DNA of 28,821 nucleotides from a candidate division WWE3 bacterium RIFCSPLOWO2_12_FULL_36_10. GTDB lineage: Bacteria; Patescibacteriota; WWE3; UBA101185; UBA10185. A program made the position numbers and the translations under genes. This document shows, piece after piece, positions 1 through 7,237 of the stretch (position 1 is its first letter; every line of letters begins with the position of its first letter). The DNA is taken from positions 975 through 29,795 of the forward strand of contig MEVN01000018.1 of assembly GCA_001772985.1 (NCBI GenBank). The letters are read 5' to 3'. The notes beneath the pieces are model-generated. The model saw nothing but the letters and a program-made list of their open reading frames with translations, was not told the DNA's origin and searched no databases.

Positions 1-1730
1 AGCTTGTCCTTTCTTTCTCTATGCCCACCGGACATTTTTGCCAATACATTCTTTCTAAATGCCGAAATGTCCTCTCGAGCTATAATTTTTCCCGAAATTG
101 TAGCCTGTAAAGAAATTTGAAATTGTTGTTTTGGTATTACATCTTTTAGTTTTTTAAGAATAAACCTACCAAATTTTTCGGCCTTTGATTTTAAAACAAT
201 ACTTGAAAGCGCTCCTATATTTTCTCCGTGAACTAAAATATCAAGCCTAACTACTTCAGATTCCCTGTAATCCGAAAGTTCGTAATCTAAACTCGCAAAT
301 CCGGAAGACGCACTTTTTAAATCATCATAAAAATTAAGAATTAGCTCCGATAACGGAAGGTCGTATTCAAAAATAACTCGTTCGGGGGTTAAATACTCCA
401 TTTTTCCCATTACCCCTCTCCTATCTTCGCACAAAGAAATTATCGCTCCTGTGTAAGTAGATGGAGAAACAATTGTTAACTTTAACCACGGCTCAAAGGT
501 TTTATAAATTTTAGTTGGATCAGGAAAATTAGCGGGATTTTTAATATAAATTTCTTTCTCATCTGTTAGTAAAATTTTGTATTCGACTGTTGGTATTGTT
601 GAAATAAGTTCAAGATCGTATTCCCTTTCAAGCCTTTCCTGAACAACATCAGCATGTAAAAGTCCCAAAAATCCACATCTAAAACCAAAACCTAGTGCGT
701 TATTTTGCTCCGGCTCATATGATAGCGACGCGTCTGATAAAGACAATTTTTCTAAAGCAGTTCGTAAAGACGGAAATCTACTGGTATCAATTGGGTAAAT
801 TGAAACAAAAACAAACGGCTTTGTTTCTTTGTATCCCGGAAGGGCCTTTACCTGTGTTAGCTCAGAAAAAGTGACTGTATCTCCAACCTTAACCGCGTGA
901 ATATCTTTAAGTCCGGTTGCAATATATCCAACTTCTCCGCTATGTAAACTTAAAATCTTTTCACGCGCGGGCTTAAAAATTCCTATTTCCTCAATAAATG
1001 ATGTAGCGCCTGTTGAAATAAATCTTACCTGCCTGCGCAGGCGGGCTTGTCTTCTTTTTTTTATATCTTGCTCCGAAATTTCGCCATCCACAATTCTTAC
1101 CATCGCAACTACTCCTAAATATTCATCGTAAACGGTGTCAAAAATTAAACATTTCAGAGTTTGATCACTACTAACCAAAGGACTTGGAATTTTTTTTATT
1201 ATCCGAGTTAATAGCTCCACAACTCCAAAACCTGTTTTAGCAGAAACTTCAAGTATTTCATCGTAAGAAAAGCCAAAAGTTTTTTGCATGTCTTCTTTTG
1301 TTTTTTCAATTTCAGATCCGGGAAGGTCGATTTTATTTATAATTGGAATAATTTTTAAACCCGCTTCTTTTGCCCTGTAAACATTTGAAACGGTTTGTGC
1401 TTGAATACCTTGAGACGCGTCAACAACTAAAATTGCACCTTCACAAGCAGCCAAAGAACGTGAAACTTCGTAAGAAAAGTCAACGTGTCCGGGGGTGTCA
1501 ATTAGGTTTAATTCATAATCTTGATTTTCAAATGTATACTCCATTCTTACAGGCTTAAGTTTTATGGTTATCCCCTTTTCTCTTTCTAACTCCATACTAT
1601 CAAGAGTCTGGGCTTTCATAAATCGTTTATCTATGGTTCCCGTGATTTCTAAAAATCTATCCGCCAGTGTGGATTTTCCATGATCTATATGGGCAATTAT
1701 GCAAAAGTTTCGTATATTTGATAGTTTCAT
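1..1730 (-). CDS. lepA: Elongation factor 4 (LepA), 3'-truncated by window edge
   Basis: Ribosome-associated GTPase that back-translocates or remodels stalled elongating ribosomes in the cytoplasm. The protein starts MKLSNIRNFCIIAHIDHGKS, giving the P-loop, and later shows DTPGHVDF (G3) and NKIDLPGSE (G4). The 576 codons in the window end in RKNVLAKMSGGHRERKDK, the start of the typical basic LepA tail, so only about 25 codons should be missing beyond base 1. The ATG at 1728-1730 has no Shine-Dalgarno but lies 6 nt after an extended -10 box. Near residues 229-235 an 18-bp palindromic element is read as ARLRRQ inside the segment before VRFISTG; ordinary LepA has a short basic stretch there, so this looks like an in-frame insertion. 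The frame is open throughout. Confidence 0.97.
   Translation of the reverse strand, partial: MKLSNIRNFCIIAHIDHGKSTLADRFLEITGTIDKRFMKAQTLDSMELEREKGITIKLKPVRMEYTFENQDYELNLIDTPGHVDFSYEVSRSLAACEGAILVVDASQGIQAQTVSNVYRAKEAGLKIIPIINKIDLPGSEIEKTKEDMQKTFGFSYDEILEVSAKTGFGVVELLTRIIKKIPSPLVSSDQTLKCLIFDTVYDEYLGVVAMVRIVDGEISEQDIKKRRQARLRRQVRFISTGATSFIEEIGIFKPAREKILSLHSGEVGYIATGLKDIHAVKVGDTVTFSELTQVKALPGYKETKPFVFVSIYPIDTSRFPSLRTALEKLSLSDASLSYEPEQNNALGFGFRCGFLGLLHADVVQERLEREYDLELISTIPTVEYKILLTDEKEIYIKNPANFPDPTKIYKTFEPWLKLTIVSPSTYTGAIISLCEDRRGVMGKMEYLTPERVIFEYDLPLSELILNFYDDLKSASSGFASLDYELSDYRESEVVRLDILVHGENIGALSSIVLKSKAEKFGRFILKKLKDVIPKQQFQISLQATISGKIIAREDISAFRKNVLAKMSGGHRERKDK
1028..1045. repeat. 18-bp palindromic G+C-rich element, copy 1 (inside lepA)
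   Basis: CCTGCCTGCGCAGGCGGG, one base away from the perfect palindrome found in pgk. It is read in frame within lepA (about ARLRRQ) and in a different codon phase from the pgk copy. Confidence 0.85.
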
Positions 1731-1736
1731 TAAGGG

Positions 1737-1745
1737 ATTTTAGCA
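1737..1745 (-). promoter_or_regulatory. Extended -10 promoter of lepA, leaderless type
   Basis: On the minus strand TGCTAAAAT is followed by exactly 6 nt (ccctta) and then the lepA ATG. The start site expected 6-7 nt after the -10 falls on the start codon, so a leaderless mRNA is predicted. No convincing -35 is seen. Confidence 0.6.
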
Positions 1746-1750
1746 CTATC

Positions 1751-1789
1751 AACAAAATAAGGGGTGTTGGTTTGCTTTGCCATCACCCC
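1751..1789 (-). terminator. Intrinsic terminator of the 77-aa membrane protein gene
   Basis: Read on the minus strand: GGGGTGATGG, 9-nt loop, CCAACACCCC (10-bp stem with one mismatch), then TTATTTTGTT. It lies 9 nt past the stop codon of the gene at 1799-2032 and just before lepA. Confidence 0.75.
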
Positions 1790-1798
1790 CGTGAAAGA

Positions 1799-2032
1799 TC
1801 AAACCGCTTTTACTTCCTCCAATATTTGCTGAATCGAAAGAAGATCAAGCCCCACTCCAAAAAAGAGGAGGGAAATGAACAAGGCGTACAAACTTGGAAT
1901 CAGGTCAATATGCGACCCGCCTGTAAACCAAACATTCAATGCCATAATAACGCCTGCGATAAAACATCCTCCTCCATTGAGCAAAAATCCCCTTGTTCCA
2001 ACCGAAAGAACTCCTCCAATCAAAGTTTTCAT
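1799..2032 (-). CDS. Small membrane protein, unknown function (77 aa)
   Basis: I do not recognise a family. The start MKTLIGGVLSVGTRGFLLNG is followed by two hydrophobic segments, roughly residues 20-37 and 44-64, and an acidic end (ILEEVKAV). The start is well supported: AAAGGAG lies 8-9 nt before the ATG, which is unusual here because most larger genes lack a Shine-Dalgarno. It has its own promoter (2063-2091) and terminator (1751-1789), so it appears monocistronic although it follows murJ on the same strand. A small integral membrane protein with two helices is the most that can be said. Confidence 0.75.
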   Translation of the reverse strand: MKTLIGGVLSVGTRGFLLNGGGCFIAGVIMALNVWFTGGSHIDLIPSLYALFISLLFFGVGLDLLSIQQILEEVKAV

Positions 2033-2062
2033 TCGTCGTCTCCTTTTCTGGTTAATATCGGT

Positions 2063-2091
2063 ATTTTACACTATAGGGCTCTATCAGTCAA
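2063..2091 (-). promoter_or_regulatory. Sigma-70-type promoter for the 77-aa membrane protein
   Basis: Minus strand TTGACT, 17-nt spacer, TAAAAT. The -35 begins 4 nt past the murJ stop codon. The predicted leader of about 25 nt carries an AAAGGAG ribosome site. Confidence 0.75.
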
Positions 2092-2095
2092 GTGA

Positions 2096-3751
2096 TTACT
2101 CAATAACTTTATCTGAAATCCTAGTTAAAATAGGAATGGATAGGTTCATTTTCTTTAAAAGCTTGTAGAGTAATTGAACCTCATCGACCTTAAACAAACT
2201 CGTAAAAATGACATAAGAAAAAAAGCCGGCGATGCTAACTACAATTGTCAAAATAATTAAGTTAATAGTCTTTGTTGTATCAAGAACATAAATATCCAAA
2301 AGTTTCATAGGAATATATAAAGAAAGCCCCATAAATATTGCGGAGACCCCAATTTTAAAAAACGGCAACATAAGAGCTCTTTTCCCAAAACCTCCGACTT
2401 TTTTTGAAAGAAGAGCTAGCATTAAAAACATATCTAAAATTGTTGAAATTGATCCCGCAAGTGCTATTGACCAAACTCCAAAATGCATTACTCTAATAAA
2501 AAATAACGCGAGAGAGGCACCTACTGCTATAGTTGCTAAGTTTACTTTAACAGGTGTGATTGTATCTTTAAGCGCAAAAAATGATCTGGTAAGTAAATAT
2601 GTGGCACTTTGAGCAAAAATCGAAAGGCTAAAAAAGCCCAAAGTATATGAAGTTAAAATAGTGGCATCCCATGGAAATTTAGATGCGCCATAAACTAATC
2701 GTACAGCAGGAACTCTTAATACTAATAAAATCACACTTGCCGGAATTACCAAAAAAAGCATTTGGTGAAAAGATGTCAAAAAAGTCTTTTTAAATTTTTC
2801 TCTATCTGCTTCCAAAGATTCAAATGATAGTGTAGGAAGAGCTGCTAATGCAATAGAGGCACCAAATAAGTTTACGGGGAAAGATTGAAGCTGGCTCGCG
2901 AATTTGAAAAATATTACCGATGAAGTAGAAATAAGAATAGCCAAACTATTATTAATCACGTCGGAGATTTGTATAACACTTGTCCCAAATATTCTTGACG
3001 GCATTAGTGAAAATATTTCCTTTAATCCTTTATCTTTCAAATCTAAAGTTAAAGAGAAGTTAAAATTTATTTTTTTCATTAAAGGAATCTGAACAAGCAA
3101 ATGCAAAATAGCGCCAATAAGAACACCGGCAGCAGCCCCATATATCCCAAATTTAGGAAAGAGAAAAACTATTCCAACAATCATCCCGACGTTATAAAAA
3201 ACAGGAGCAATAGCCGGAATTATGAAATATTTAAAAGATTGAAGTATGCTTGTTATAAAACTACTTACCACAAGTACAAGTTGGGCAACAAGCATGATTC
3301 TCATTAAATTTGACCCAAGAATAACCTGCTCTGCTGTAAATTTATGAATAGCGAGTAAGTCAATTATTTGCGGGGAAAAAATAAATACAATACAACTTAA
3401 GAAAGTAAAAAAACCCATGCTTACTGTAATCATAGATGAGGCTGTTTTCCACGCAATTTTCTCATTGTCTCTTAGTTCGCTTGCAAAAATTGGAATAAAA
3501 ACGGTCGACAAAGTTCCAACAACTAAGATTGAATAAATAAAACCCGGTATCTTATCCGCAGTATAAAAAACTGCTAAGTCATCGGATATACCAAAAAAAT
3601 GTGCTAAAAGCCTGGCTCGAACTAGAGCTAAAACAGCGGATATACCATACGTTACAGCAATTACAAAAGCTGCAGAAATAATTGTATTTTGCGTTTTAAA
3701 TAGAAAGTTTTTTGAGCCATTTTGCCCATTTTGGATTGTGTCCTTGACCAT
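2096..3751 (-). CDS. murJ: Lipid II flippase MurJ (MviN family)
   Basis: Integral membrane flippase that moves lipid-linked peptidoglycan precursor across the cytoplasmic membrane. The 551-aa protein starts MVKDTIQNGQNGSKNF, followed by an N-terminal helix and the family-typical SAVLALVRARLLAHFFG, then DAFF-like repeats across about 14 hydrophobic segments (for example ADKIPGFIYSILVVG and FFALKDTITPVKVN). Length is slightly above the usual ~510 aa. I chose the ATG at 3749-3751; an upstream in-frame extension would run into the rpsT start and through the divergent promoter region. It is divergent from rpsT, whose -35 overlaps the murJ start codon, so the two may be coupled or mutually limiting. 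It fits with the carboxypeptidase, FemAB and LCP genes elsewhere in the window as part of a peptidoglycan-based envelope. Confidence 0.95.
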   Translation of the reverse strand: MVKDTIQNGQNGSKNFLFKTQNTIISAAFVIAVTYGISAVLALVRARLLAHFFGISDDLAVFYTADKIPGFIYSILVVGTLSTVFIPIFASELRDNEKIAWKTASSMITVSMGFFTFLSCIVFIFSPQIIDLLAIHKFTAEQVILGSNLMRIMLVAQLVLVVSSFITSILQSFKYFIIPAIAPVFYNVGMIVGIVFLFPKFGIYGAAAGVLIGAILHLLVQIPLMKKINFNFSLTLDLKDKGLKEIFSLMPSRIFGTSVIQISDVINNSLAILISTSSVIFFKFASQLQSFPVNLFGASIALAALPTLSFESLEADREKFKKTFLTSFHQMLFLVIPASVILLVLRVPAVRLVYGASKFPWDATILTSYTLGFFSLSIFAQSATYLLTRSFFALKDTITPVKVNLATIAVGASLALFFIRVMHFGVWSIALAGSISTILDMFLMLALLSKKVGGFGKRALMLPFFKIGVSAIFMGLSLYIPMKLLDIYVLDTTKTINLIILTIVVSIAGFFSYVIFTSLFKVDEVQLLYKLLKKMNLSIPILTRISDKVIE

Positions 3752-3771
3752 AACTAGACATATGTTATCAT
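3744..3771 (+). promoter_or_regulatory. Promoter of rpsT and the downstream pilN/pilO genes
   Basis: TTGACC, 16-nt spacer, TATCAT with TG one base upstream of the -10 (extended -10). The rpsT ATG is 10 nt past the -10, so the leader would be only about 3-4 nt. The -35 overlaps the start codon of murJ on the other strand. Confidence 0.65.
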
Positions 3772-3781
3772 ACGGCTGGTT

Positions 3782-4111
3782 ATGTCCAATACAAAATCGG
3801 CTGAAAAGGCCAACAGGCAAAGTATTAAAAAAAGACAGTACAACCTTTTTTGGAAAGAAAGGGCTAGAAACTTGGCCAAATCCATTAAAAAAGCTTTACA
3901 GACTGCTCCAAAAAATGCTGATATACTTAACAAAGAGTTGACCGCGTTGCAAAAGACTCTAGACAAGGCTGCCAAAAACAAAGCAATTCATAAAAATAAA
4001 GCGAACAGGCTTAAGTCGAAATTTGCGAAAATGATATTTGCCAATGCAAAAGATTCAAAATCAAAAACAAACAACACAAAACCAACCTCTAAGAAGTCCA
4101 AATCTTCTTAA
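3782..4111 (+). CDS. rpsT: 30S ribosomal protein S20
   Basis: Small-subunit protein that binds 16S rRNA early in assembly. The 109-aa lysine-rich protein shows the S20 pattern: MSNTKSAEKANRQSIKKRQYN, then a long helical body with LNKELTALQKTLDKAAKNKAIHKNKANRLKSK split over residues 48-80. It is about 20 residues longer than the usual ~88 aa; the extra C-terminus is a low-complexity Ser/Lys/Thr tail (SKTNNTKPTSKKSKSS). The coding end overlaps the probable start of the pilN-like gene in another frame by about 68 nt, so the tail may partly exist to accommodate that gene's N-terminus. No Shine-Dalgarno is visible; the near-leaderless promoter at 3744-3771 supports the start. Confidence 0.95.
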   Translation: MSNTKSAEKANRQSIKKRQYNLFWKERARNLAKSIKKALQTAPKNADILNKELTALQKTLDKAAKNKAIHKNKANRLKSKFAKMIFANAKDSKSKTNNTKPTSKKSKSS

Positions 4112-4616
4112 CTCTTCAATATACCAAACAAGCCTATCGTCAAGAACTAACAGCACATTCACATTAATTTCTAAAATAATAATAATATTGCTCGAACTGC
4201 TGTTCGTAATCTCACTTGTAATTGAAAATTATATAGACAAAAAAATTACTACGATGCAAGAACAAGTAGGCGTTCTAGAAAAAAATCTTCAGGATAAGAC
4301 TTCTGATATAAAAAAAATAGAAAATACGATTGAATCAATAAATACATACAAACAATTAAGAGCAAAGCGCCCAATACTAAGCGAAAATATTAATACAGTT
4401 TTGTCGAGTATCCCAAACAGCACGGTATTAAAACATGTAAAAGCGCAAACTGACTCTGTTTCAATTAGCGTAGATTCGGGGAGTCCTTTGGATGTTGCTT
4501 TAATAATTTCGAAATTTCTAGAGAATAAAGATGTACAACAAATAATTTTAAATAAAGTTGAATTTGATGTAGCTAAAAACCTTTATAGCTCTGATATTAG
4601 TGTGGAGTTTAAATGA
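4044..4616 (+). CDS. pilN: Type IV pilus assembly protein PilN-like
   Basis: Probable inner-membrane alignment-complex protein that in PilN families links cytoplasmic PilM to PilO. The chosen start is MQKIQNQKQTTQNQPLRSPN, with an NLL tripeptide at residues 20-22 that may correspond to the INLL motif through which PilN contacts PilM. One transmembrane helix lies at about 41-60 (LISKIIIILLELLFVISLVI), then a coiled-coil stretch to about 105, then a small alpha/beta domain ending SSDISVEFK. The start is uncertain: the ATG at 4044 lies inside rpsT, an alternative TTG is at 4038, and no in-frame ATG exists after rpsT before the membrane helix. The stop overlaps the next ATG by 4 nt (ATGA). No pilM is visible upstream. 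Confidence 0.75.
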   Translation: MQKIQNQKQTTQNQPLRSPNLLNSSIYQTSLSSRTNSTFTLISKIIIILLELLFVISLVIENYIDKKITTMQEQVGVLEKNLQDKTSDIKKIENTIESINTYKQLRAKRPILSENINTVLSSIPNSTVLKHVKAQTDSVSISVDSGSPLDVALIISKFLENKDVQQIILNKVEFDVAKNLYSSDISVEFK

Positions 4617-5191
4617 TTGCGTTCTTTACGAACTTAATTGACGACCTGGACTCAAGATACAAAAGAAAGATTGAGCTTTATCCGGACAAACATATTAAAT
4701 TTTTCACATTTTTAACAATTATAGTGCTGGTTATCTTTGGTATTTTTGGACTTAGACCAACTATTGTTTCATTAATACAAAAAAACAAATATAAAAACGG
4801 TTTAATCAGAGTTAAAAACGGACTCGAGAATAAAACAAATTGGCTAAATAAAGAAACCGAAAATTATGAGGCTATAAAACCATACTTACAAAACTTGCAG
4901 TCCGCCATTCTTAACAAACCGGATTTGCAAAATTACCTTGCTGAATTCGTTAAAGTTGCATCCAAAAACGGGTTTATTGTAAAAAGATTTTCACAGAGTC
5001 AGGGATCGAAAGAAGAAATAGTACTAAATGTTGATATGACGGGGTATCAAACCGGATTTTACAGTTTAATTAAAGATATTCAAAATCTTAATAGAATTAC
5101 GTATATTCAAAGTGCCGAGTTATATAACGACAGCGAGTCTGGTGTAAAATTATTACTAAAGATATTTACTTTACGTCAGGAAAACAATTGA
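4613..5191 (+). CDS. pilO: Type IV pilus assembly protein PilO-like
   Basis: Probable inner-membrane partner of PilN in the pilus alignment complex. The 192-aa protein has a 28-residue cytoplasmic N-terminus, one transmembrane helix at about 29-48 (KFFTFLTIIVLVIFGIFGLR), a coiled coil (about 55-100) and a ferredoxin-like periplasmic-type domain with the family feel of LAEFVKVASKNGFIVKRF and a GYQTGFYSLIKDIQNL helix. Size and topology match PilO. The start overlaps the pilN-like stop by 4 nt and its own stop overlaps the TTG of the next gene, so the genes are translationally coupled. The assignment rests on topology and gene order rather than on a diagnostic motif. Confidence 0.75.
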   Translation: MIAFFTNLIDDLDSRYKRKIELYPDKHIKFFTFLTIIVLVIFGIFGLRPTIVSLIQKNKYKNGLIRVKNGLENKTNWLNKETENYEAIKPYLQNLQSAILNKPDLQNYLAEFVKVASKNGFIVKRFSQSQGSKEEIVLNVDMTGYQTGFYSLIKDIQNLNRITYIQSAELYNDSESGVKLLLKIFTLRQENN

Positions 5192-5379
5192 AAGATTTAG
5201 GATTAATATTTTTTACAACCTTGTTTGCTATTTCAGTTTGGATTGTTTTTGAATCTAGACAAGCGTATTATGATAATACTATTGGAAAAGAGCTACTGAA
5301 GATCTCATCTCCAATAAATGGTACAATTGACGTTAAGTTTGTAGAAAGTTTGAACGAAGATTCGAAATTTGTTTTCTAA
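5188..5379 (+). CDS. Small membrane-anchored protein in the pilus operon (63 aa)
   Basis: No family recognised. The TTG start overlaps the pilO-like stop (TTGA). The protein begins with a hydrophobic helix (LIFFTTLFAISVWIVF, about residues 6-21) and continues with a 40-residue extracytoplasmic tail (SSPINGTIDVKFVESLNEDS). Position after pilN/pilO hints at a pilus accessory or lipoprotein-like partner, but it lacks a lipobox and is far shorter than PilP. Coding status is supported mainly by the tight coupling and clean anchor-plus-tail layout. Confidence 0.6.
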   Translation: MKDLGLIFFTTLFAISVWIVFESRQAYYDNTIGKELLKISSPINGTIDVKFVESLNEDSKFVF

Positions 5380-5393
5380 GAAAGATTCACTCT

Positions 5394-5418
5394 CCTGCCT
5401 GCGCAGACAGGCCTGCCT
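5394..5418. repeat. Palindromic element copy 2 plus a half copy, just before a start codon
   Basis: CCTGCCTGCGCAGACAGG (5394-5411, one mismatch from the perfect palindrome) is followed directly by CCTGCCT (5412-5418), which abuts the ATG at 5419. The element occupies the place where a ribosome binding site would sit and could fold into a hairpin in the mRNA leader. Confidence 0.8.
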
Positions 5419-5817
5419 ATGGAAGAGAAAAACGGAGTAAAAACATTTGTAGTAACGCTTGCCATATCGATGGTAGTTTTTGGTGCTTTGTATTATCTGA
5501 TTTCAGATTTTTCAAAAGAAGTTAATATAGAGAGTAGTTCTATTTCTGCAAACGTAAAAAATGAGAAAAAAGATAGTCCTTTTGAATCACTTACAGCTCA
5601 AAAATTTGACGACAACGCACCTGCAGTCCTTGGAACAACTACAGACACTACAACTGAAACAACCGAAGGCACCTCATCAGTTCCTGTTACAGGTTCTAAT
5701 GATATTATAGTGTTTGCCTTGTCAACTCTAGCGATTTTATGTGCAACCTATTTAGCTTTAATGGGACCAAAGAAGCTTGTCTTACCCAATTTTGAGAAAA
5801 ACGCCACTAAAAATTAA
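5419..5817 (+). CDS. Small surface protein with sortase-like sorting signal (VPVTG)
   Basis: A 132-aa protein with an N-terminal hydrophobic segment (about 8-28, signal peptide or anchor), a 45-residue polar part, a Thr/Ser-rich linker (about 72-87), the motif VPVTG at 88-92, a second hydrophobic segment (about 96-115) and a positively charged tail starting GPKK. Motif, hydrophobic stretch and basic tail together form the layout of an LPXTG-type cell-wall sorting signal, with V in place of L. The sortase gene lies immediately downstream on the opposite strand with overlapping stop codons, which supports an enzyme-substrate pair. The function of the exposed part, only about 60 residues long, is unknown; it may be a spacer or a small adhesin-like stub. 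It could belong to the pilus operon upstream. Confidence 0.7.
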   Translation: MEEKNGVKTFVVTLAISMVVFGALYYLISDFSKEVNIESSSISANVKNEKKDSPFESLTAQKFDDNAPAVLGTTTDTTTETTEGTSSVPVTGSNDIIVFALSTLAILCATYLALMGPKKLVLPNFEKNATKN

Positions 5818-6533
5818 TTTATTAAAGTTGCCTTTACCAATAATCTTTTAAATTTAGTCCCCGGCGGTGAACACGTCATTAATGTAACCGTTGAATCATT
5901 TAAATATTTAGGCTTTATATCAGCAAGAGGTTTTACATCATTTGGAGATAGCGTTTCTTTCTCATCAACAACGTAATCATATGTTTTATTATTGTAGACT
6001 ATCGTAAACTTATCCCCGACATTTAAAAGATGAAGTGTAGAAAAAATTGTTTTGTAATTTTTAGGATTATAAAATACTGGAAGAACTGAATGCCCGTATA
6101 TAAATACATTACCGTTTTCGCCCGGAAGTTTAGATCCTGCATAATGACCAAGAGCTTCGTCAGGATTTAGACCGGGGGCATTTGTTTCAACAAGCGCGTT
6201 CTCTATTTTAAGCTTTGGAATTGATAGATAAAAATATTTCGGAACATTTGTATTGTTAGCACTTTCTAGCCCATTTCCCAATTCCTTGTACTCAAATTCC
6301 TGAAACCCTGTTGCGTAACCTAAAACGCTCGATGCTACCGGCCTTGATATTTTGTCTTTTGTCTTAAACTCAAATAAAGGAAAAAATACCTGACTAAAAA
6401 GTGTAAATATTCCAAACACGAAAAATAAAAACGGAACAACTCTAAATTTTAAATAAAATGATTTATTTATAGGCTTGTAAATTGGATCAAAGGACTCGTC
6501 TTTAATATAAACGTAAGGTCGGAAGTATGACAT
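5814..6533 (-). CDS. Sortase family transpeptidase
   Basis: Membrane-bound cysteine transpeptidase that cuts a sorting motif and joins the protein to the wall or another protein. The 239-aa sequence has a cytoplasmic N-terminus, a transmembrane helix (about 31-52), and a sortase beta-barrel with the catalytic triad visible: H148 in IYGHSV, C221 in LMTCSPPGT and R230 in KFKRLLVKA. The LMTCSPPGT pattern recalls class D/E sortases. It is the last gene of the minus-strand run that starts at pgk, 5 nt after holA. It converges on the VPVTG protein gene; the two stop codons share the TTAA at 5814-5817. No terminator is seen between them, so readthrough antisense RNA is possible. Confidence 0.93.
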   Translation of the reverse strand: MSYFRPYVYIKDESFDPIYKPINKSFYLKFRVVPFLFFVFGIFTLFSQVFFPLFEFKTKDKISRPVASSVLGYATGFQEFEYKELGNGLESANNTNVPKYFYLSIPKLKIENALVETNAPGLNPDEALGHYAGSKLPGENGNVFIYGHSVLPVFYNPKNYKTIFSTLHLLNVGDKFTIVYNNKTYDYVVDEKETLSPNDVKPLADIKPKYLNDSTVTLMTCSPPGTKFKRLLVKATLIN

Positions 6534-6538
6534 TAACC

Positions 6539-7237
6539 CTATGTTAGCATTTTTTCAATTGCAAGAGGAACTAAGATTCCATCCGGATATCCGCCAGTTT
6601 TTGCCTTTAAATCCAAATCATAAAAGTATTTATAAATTTCTTTTATACCTACTTCCGAGTATTTAGACGTCGCGCTTTGAACTTTATTTTTTGCAAATGG
6701 AGGGATTTTGGAAAAAGCTTCGGATTTAAATTTTGCGTAAGATAAATTTCTTAAGCCATAAGTTAACATTGTTAAAAGATAAATGTCATCCTCACCTGAA
6801 AGTAATAGGTTCTTCAATTCTAAATAACTTAAACTTCTATTCTTTGCAACTACTGCATCAACAAAAGCAAAGATATTTGATGTGGCAGGAGTCTTATTAA
6901 TAATTACCTTTGCGCCAATTTCTTGTGAGCTTTTTATAAACTCATTGCCCTTTGTTAGTTCGGATCCGCTTAGAATAACAACGTTAGCATAATCTGATAT
7001 CCTTTTCGCCACGTCTTTATAACCTGTTAAATTCATTCTACCAGCACCTGAAATATCTATAACAATAAGTTTAGGTCGACCAAACATATCAACGCTCAAA
7101 CCAACTTCTTCAATTTTTTCAGATAATGTATCTAGGGCCCTAAATTCAAATTTTGCACAATCGCCAAGACTTCTTTCTAAATCCAAAATAAAATCTCTGG
7201 ACTTAGGGAGGTTGTCGCCATGAAGTATATAAATCAT
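6539..7237 (-). CDS. holA: DNA polymerase III delta subunit (HolA-like), short form
   Basis: Clamp-loader subunit that opens the beta clamp. The 232-aa protein begins MIYILHGDNLPKSRDFILDL, a delta-subunit signature (a short strand then GDN/ARE-type loop), followed by an AAA+-like domain with VVILSGSELTKGNEFIKS and a C-terminal helical domain (LLTMLTYGLRNLSYAKF). It is well below the ~340 aa of classical HolA, in keeping with streamlined core proteins. The start codon directly abuts the stop of the LCP gene with zero spacing, and the sortase follows after 5 nt, so expression is by translational coupling in the pgk-led run. Identification is by N-terminal pattern and domain order; confidence is good but not complete. 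Confidence 0.75.
   Translation of the reverse strand: MIYILHGDNLPKSRDFILDLERSLGDCAKFEFRALDTLSEKIEEVGLSVDMFGRPKLIVIDISGAGRMNLTGYKDVAKRISDYANVVILSGSELTKGNEFIKSSQEIGAKVIINKTPATSNIFAFVDAVVAKNRSLSYLELKNLLLSGEDDIYLLTMLTYGLRNLSYAKFKSEAFSKIPPFAKNKVQSATSKYSEVGIKEIYKYFYDLDLKAKTGGYPDGILVPLAIEKMLT

Noticed and set aside
1667..2168. Plus-strand open frames opposite the lepA start and the 77-aa gene
   Set aside because: They cross a terminator and promoter, have no ribosome site or promoter, and contain no protein-like pattern; the minus-strand genes explain the DNA.
3754..3981. Minus-strand open frame opposite rpsT
   Set aside because: Antisense shadow of the lysine-rich S20 gene; no start signals.
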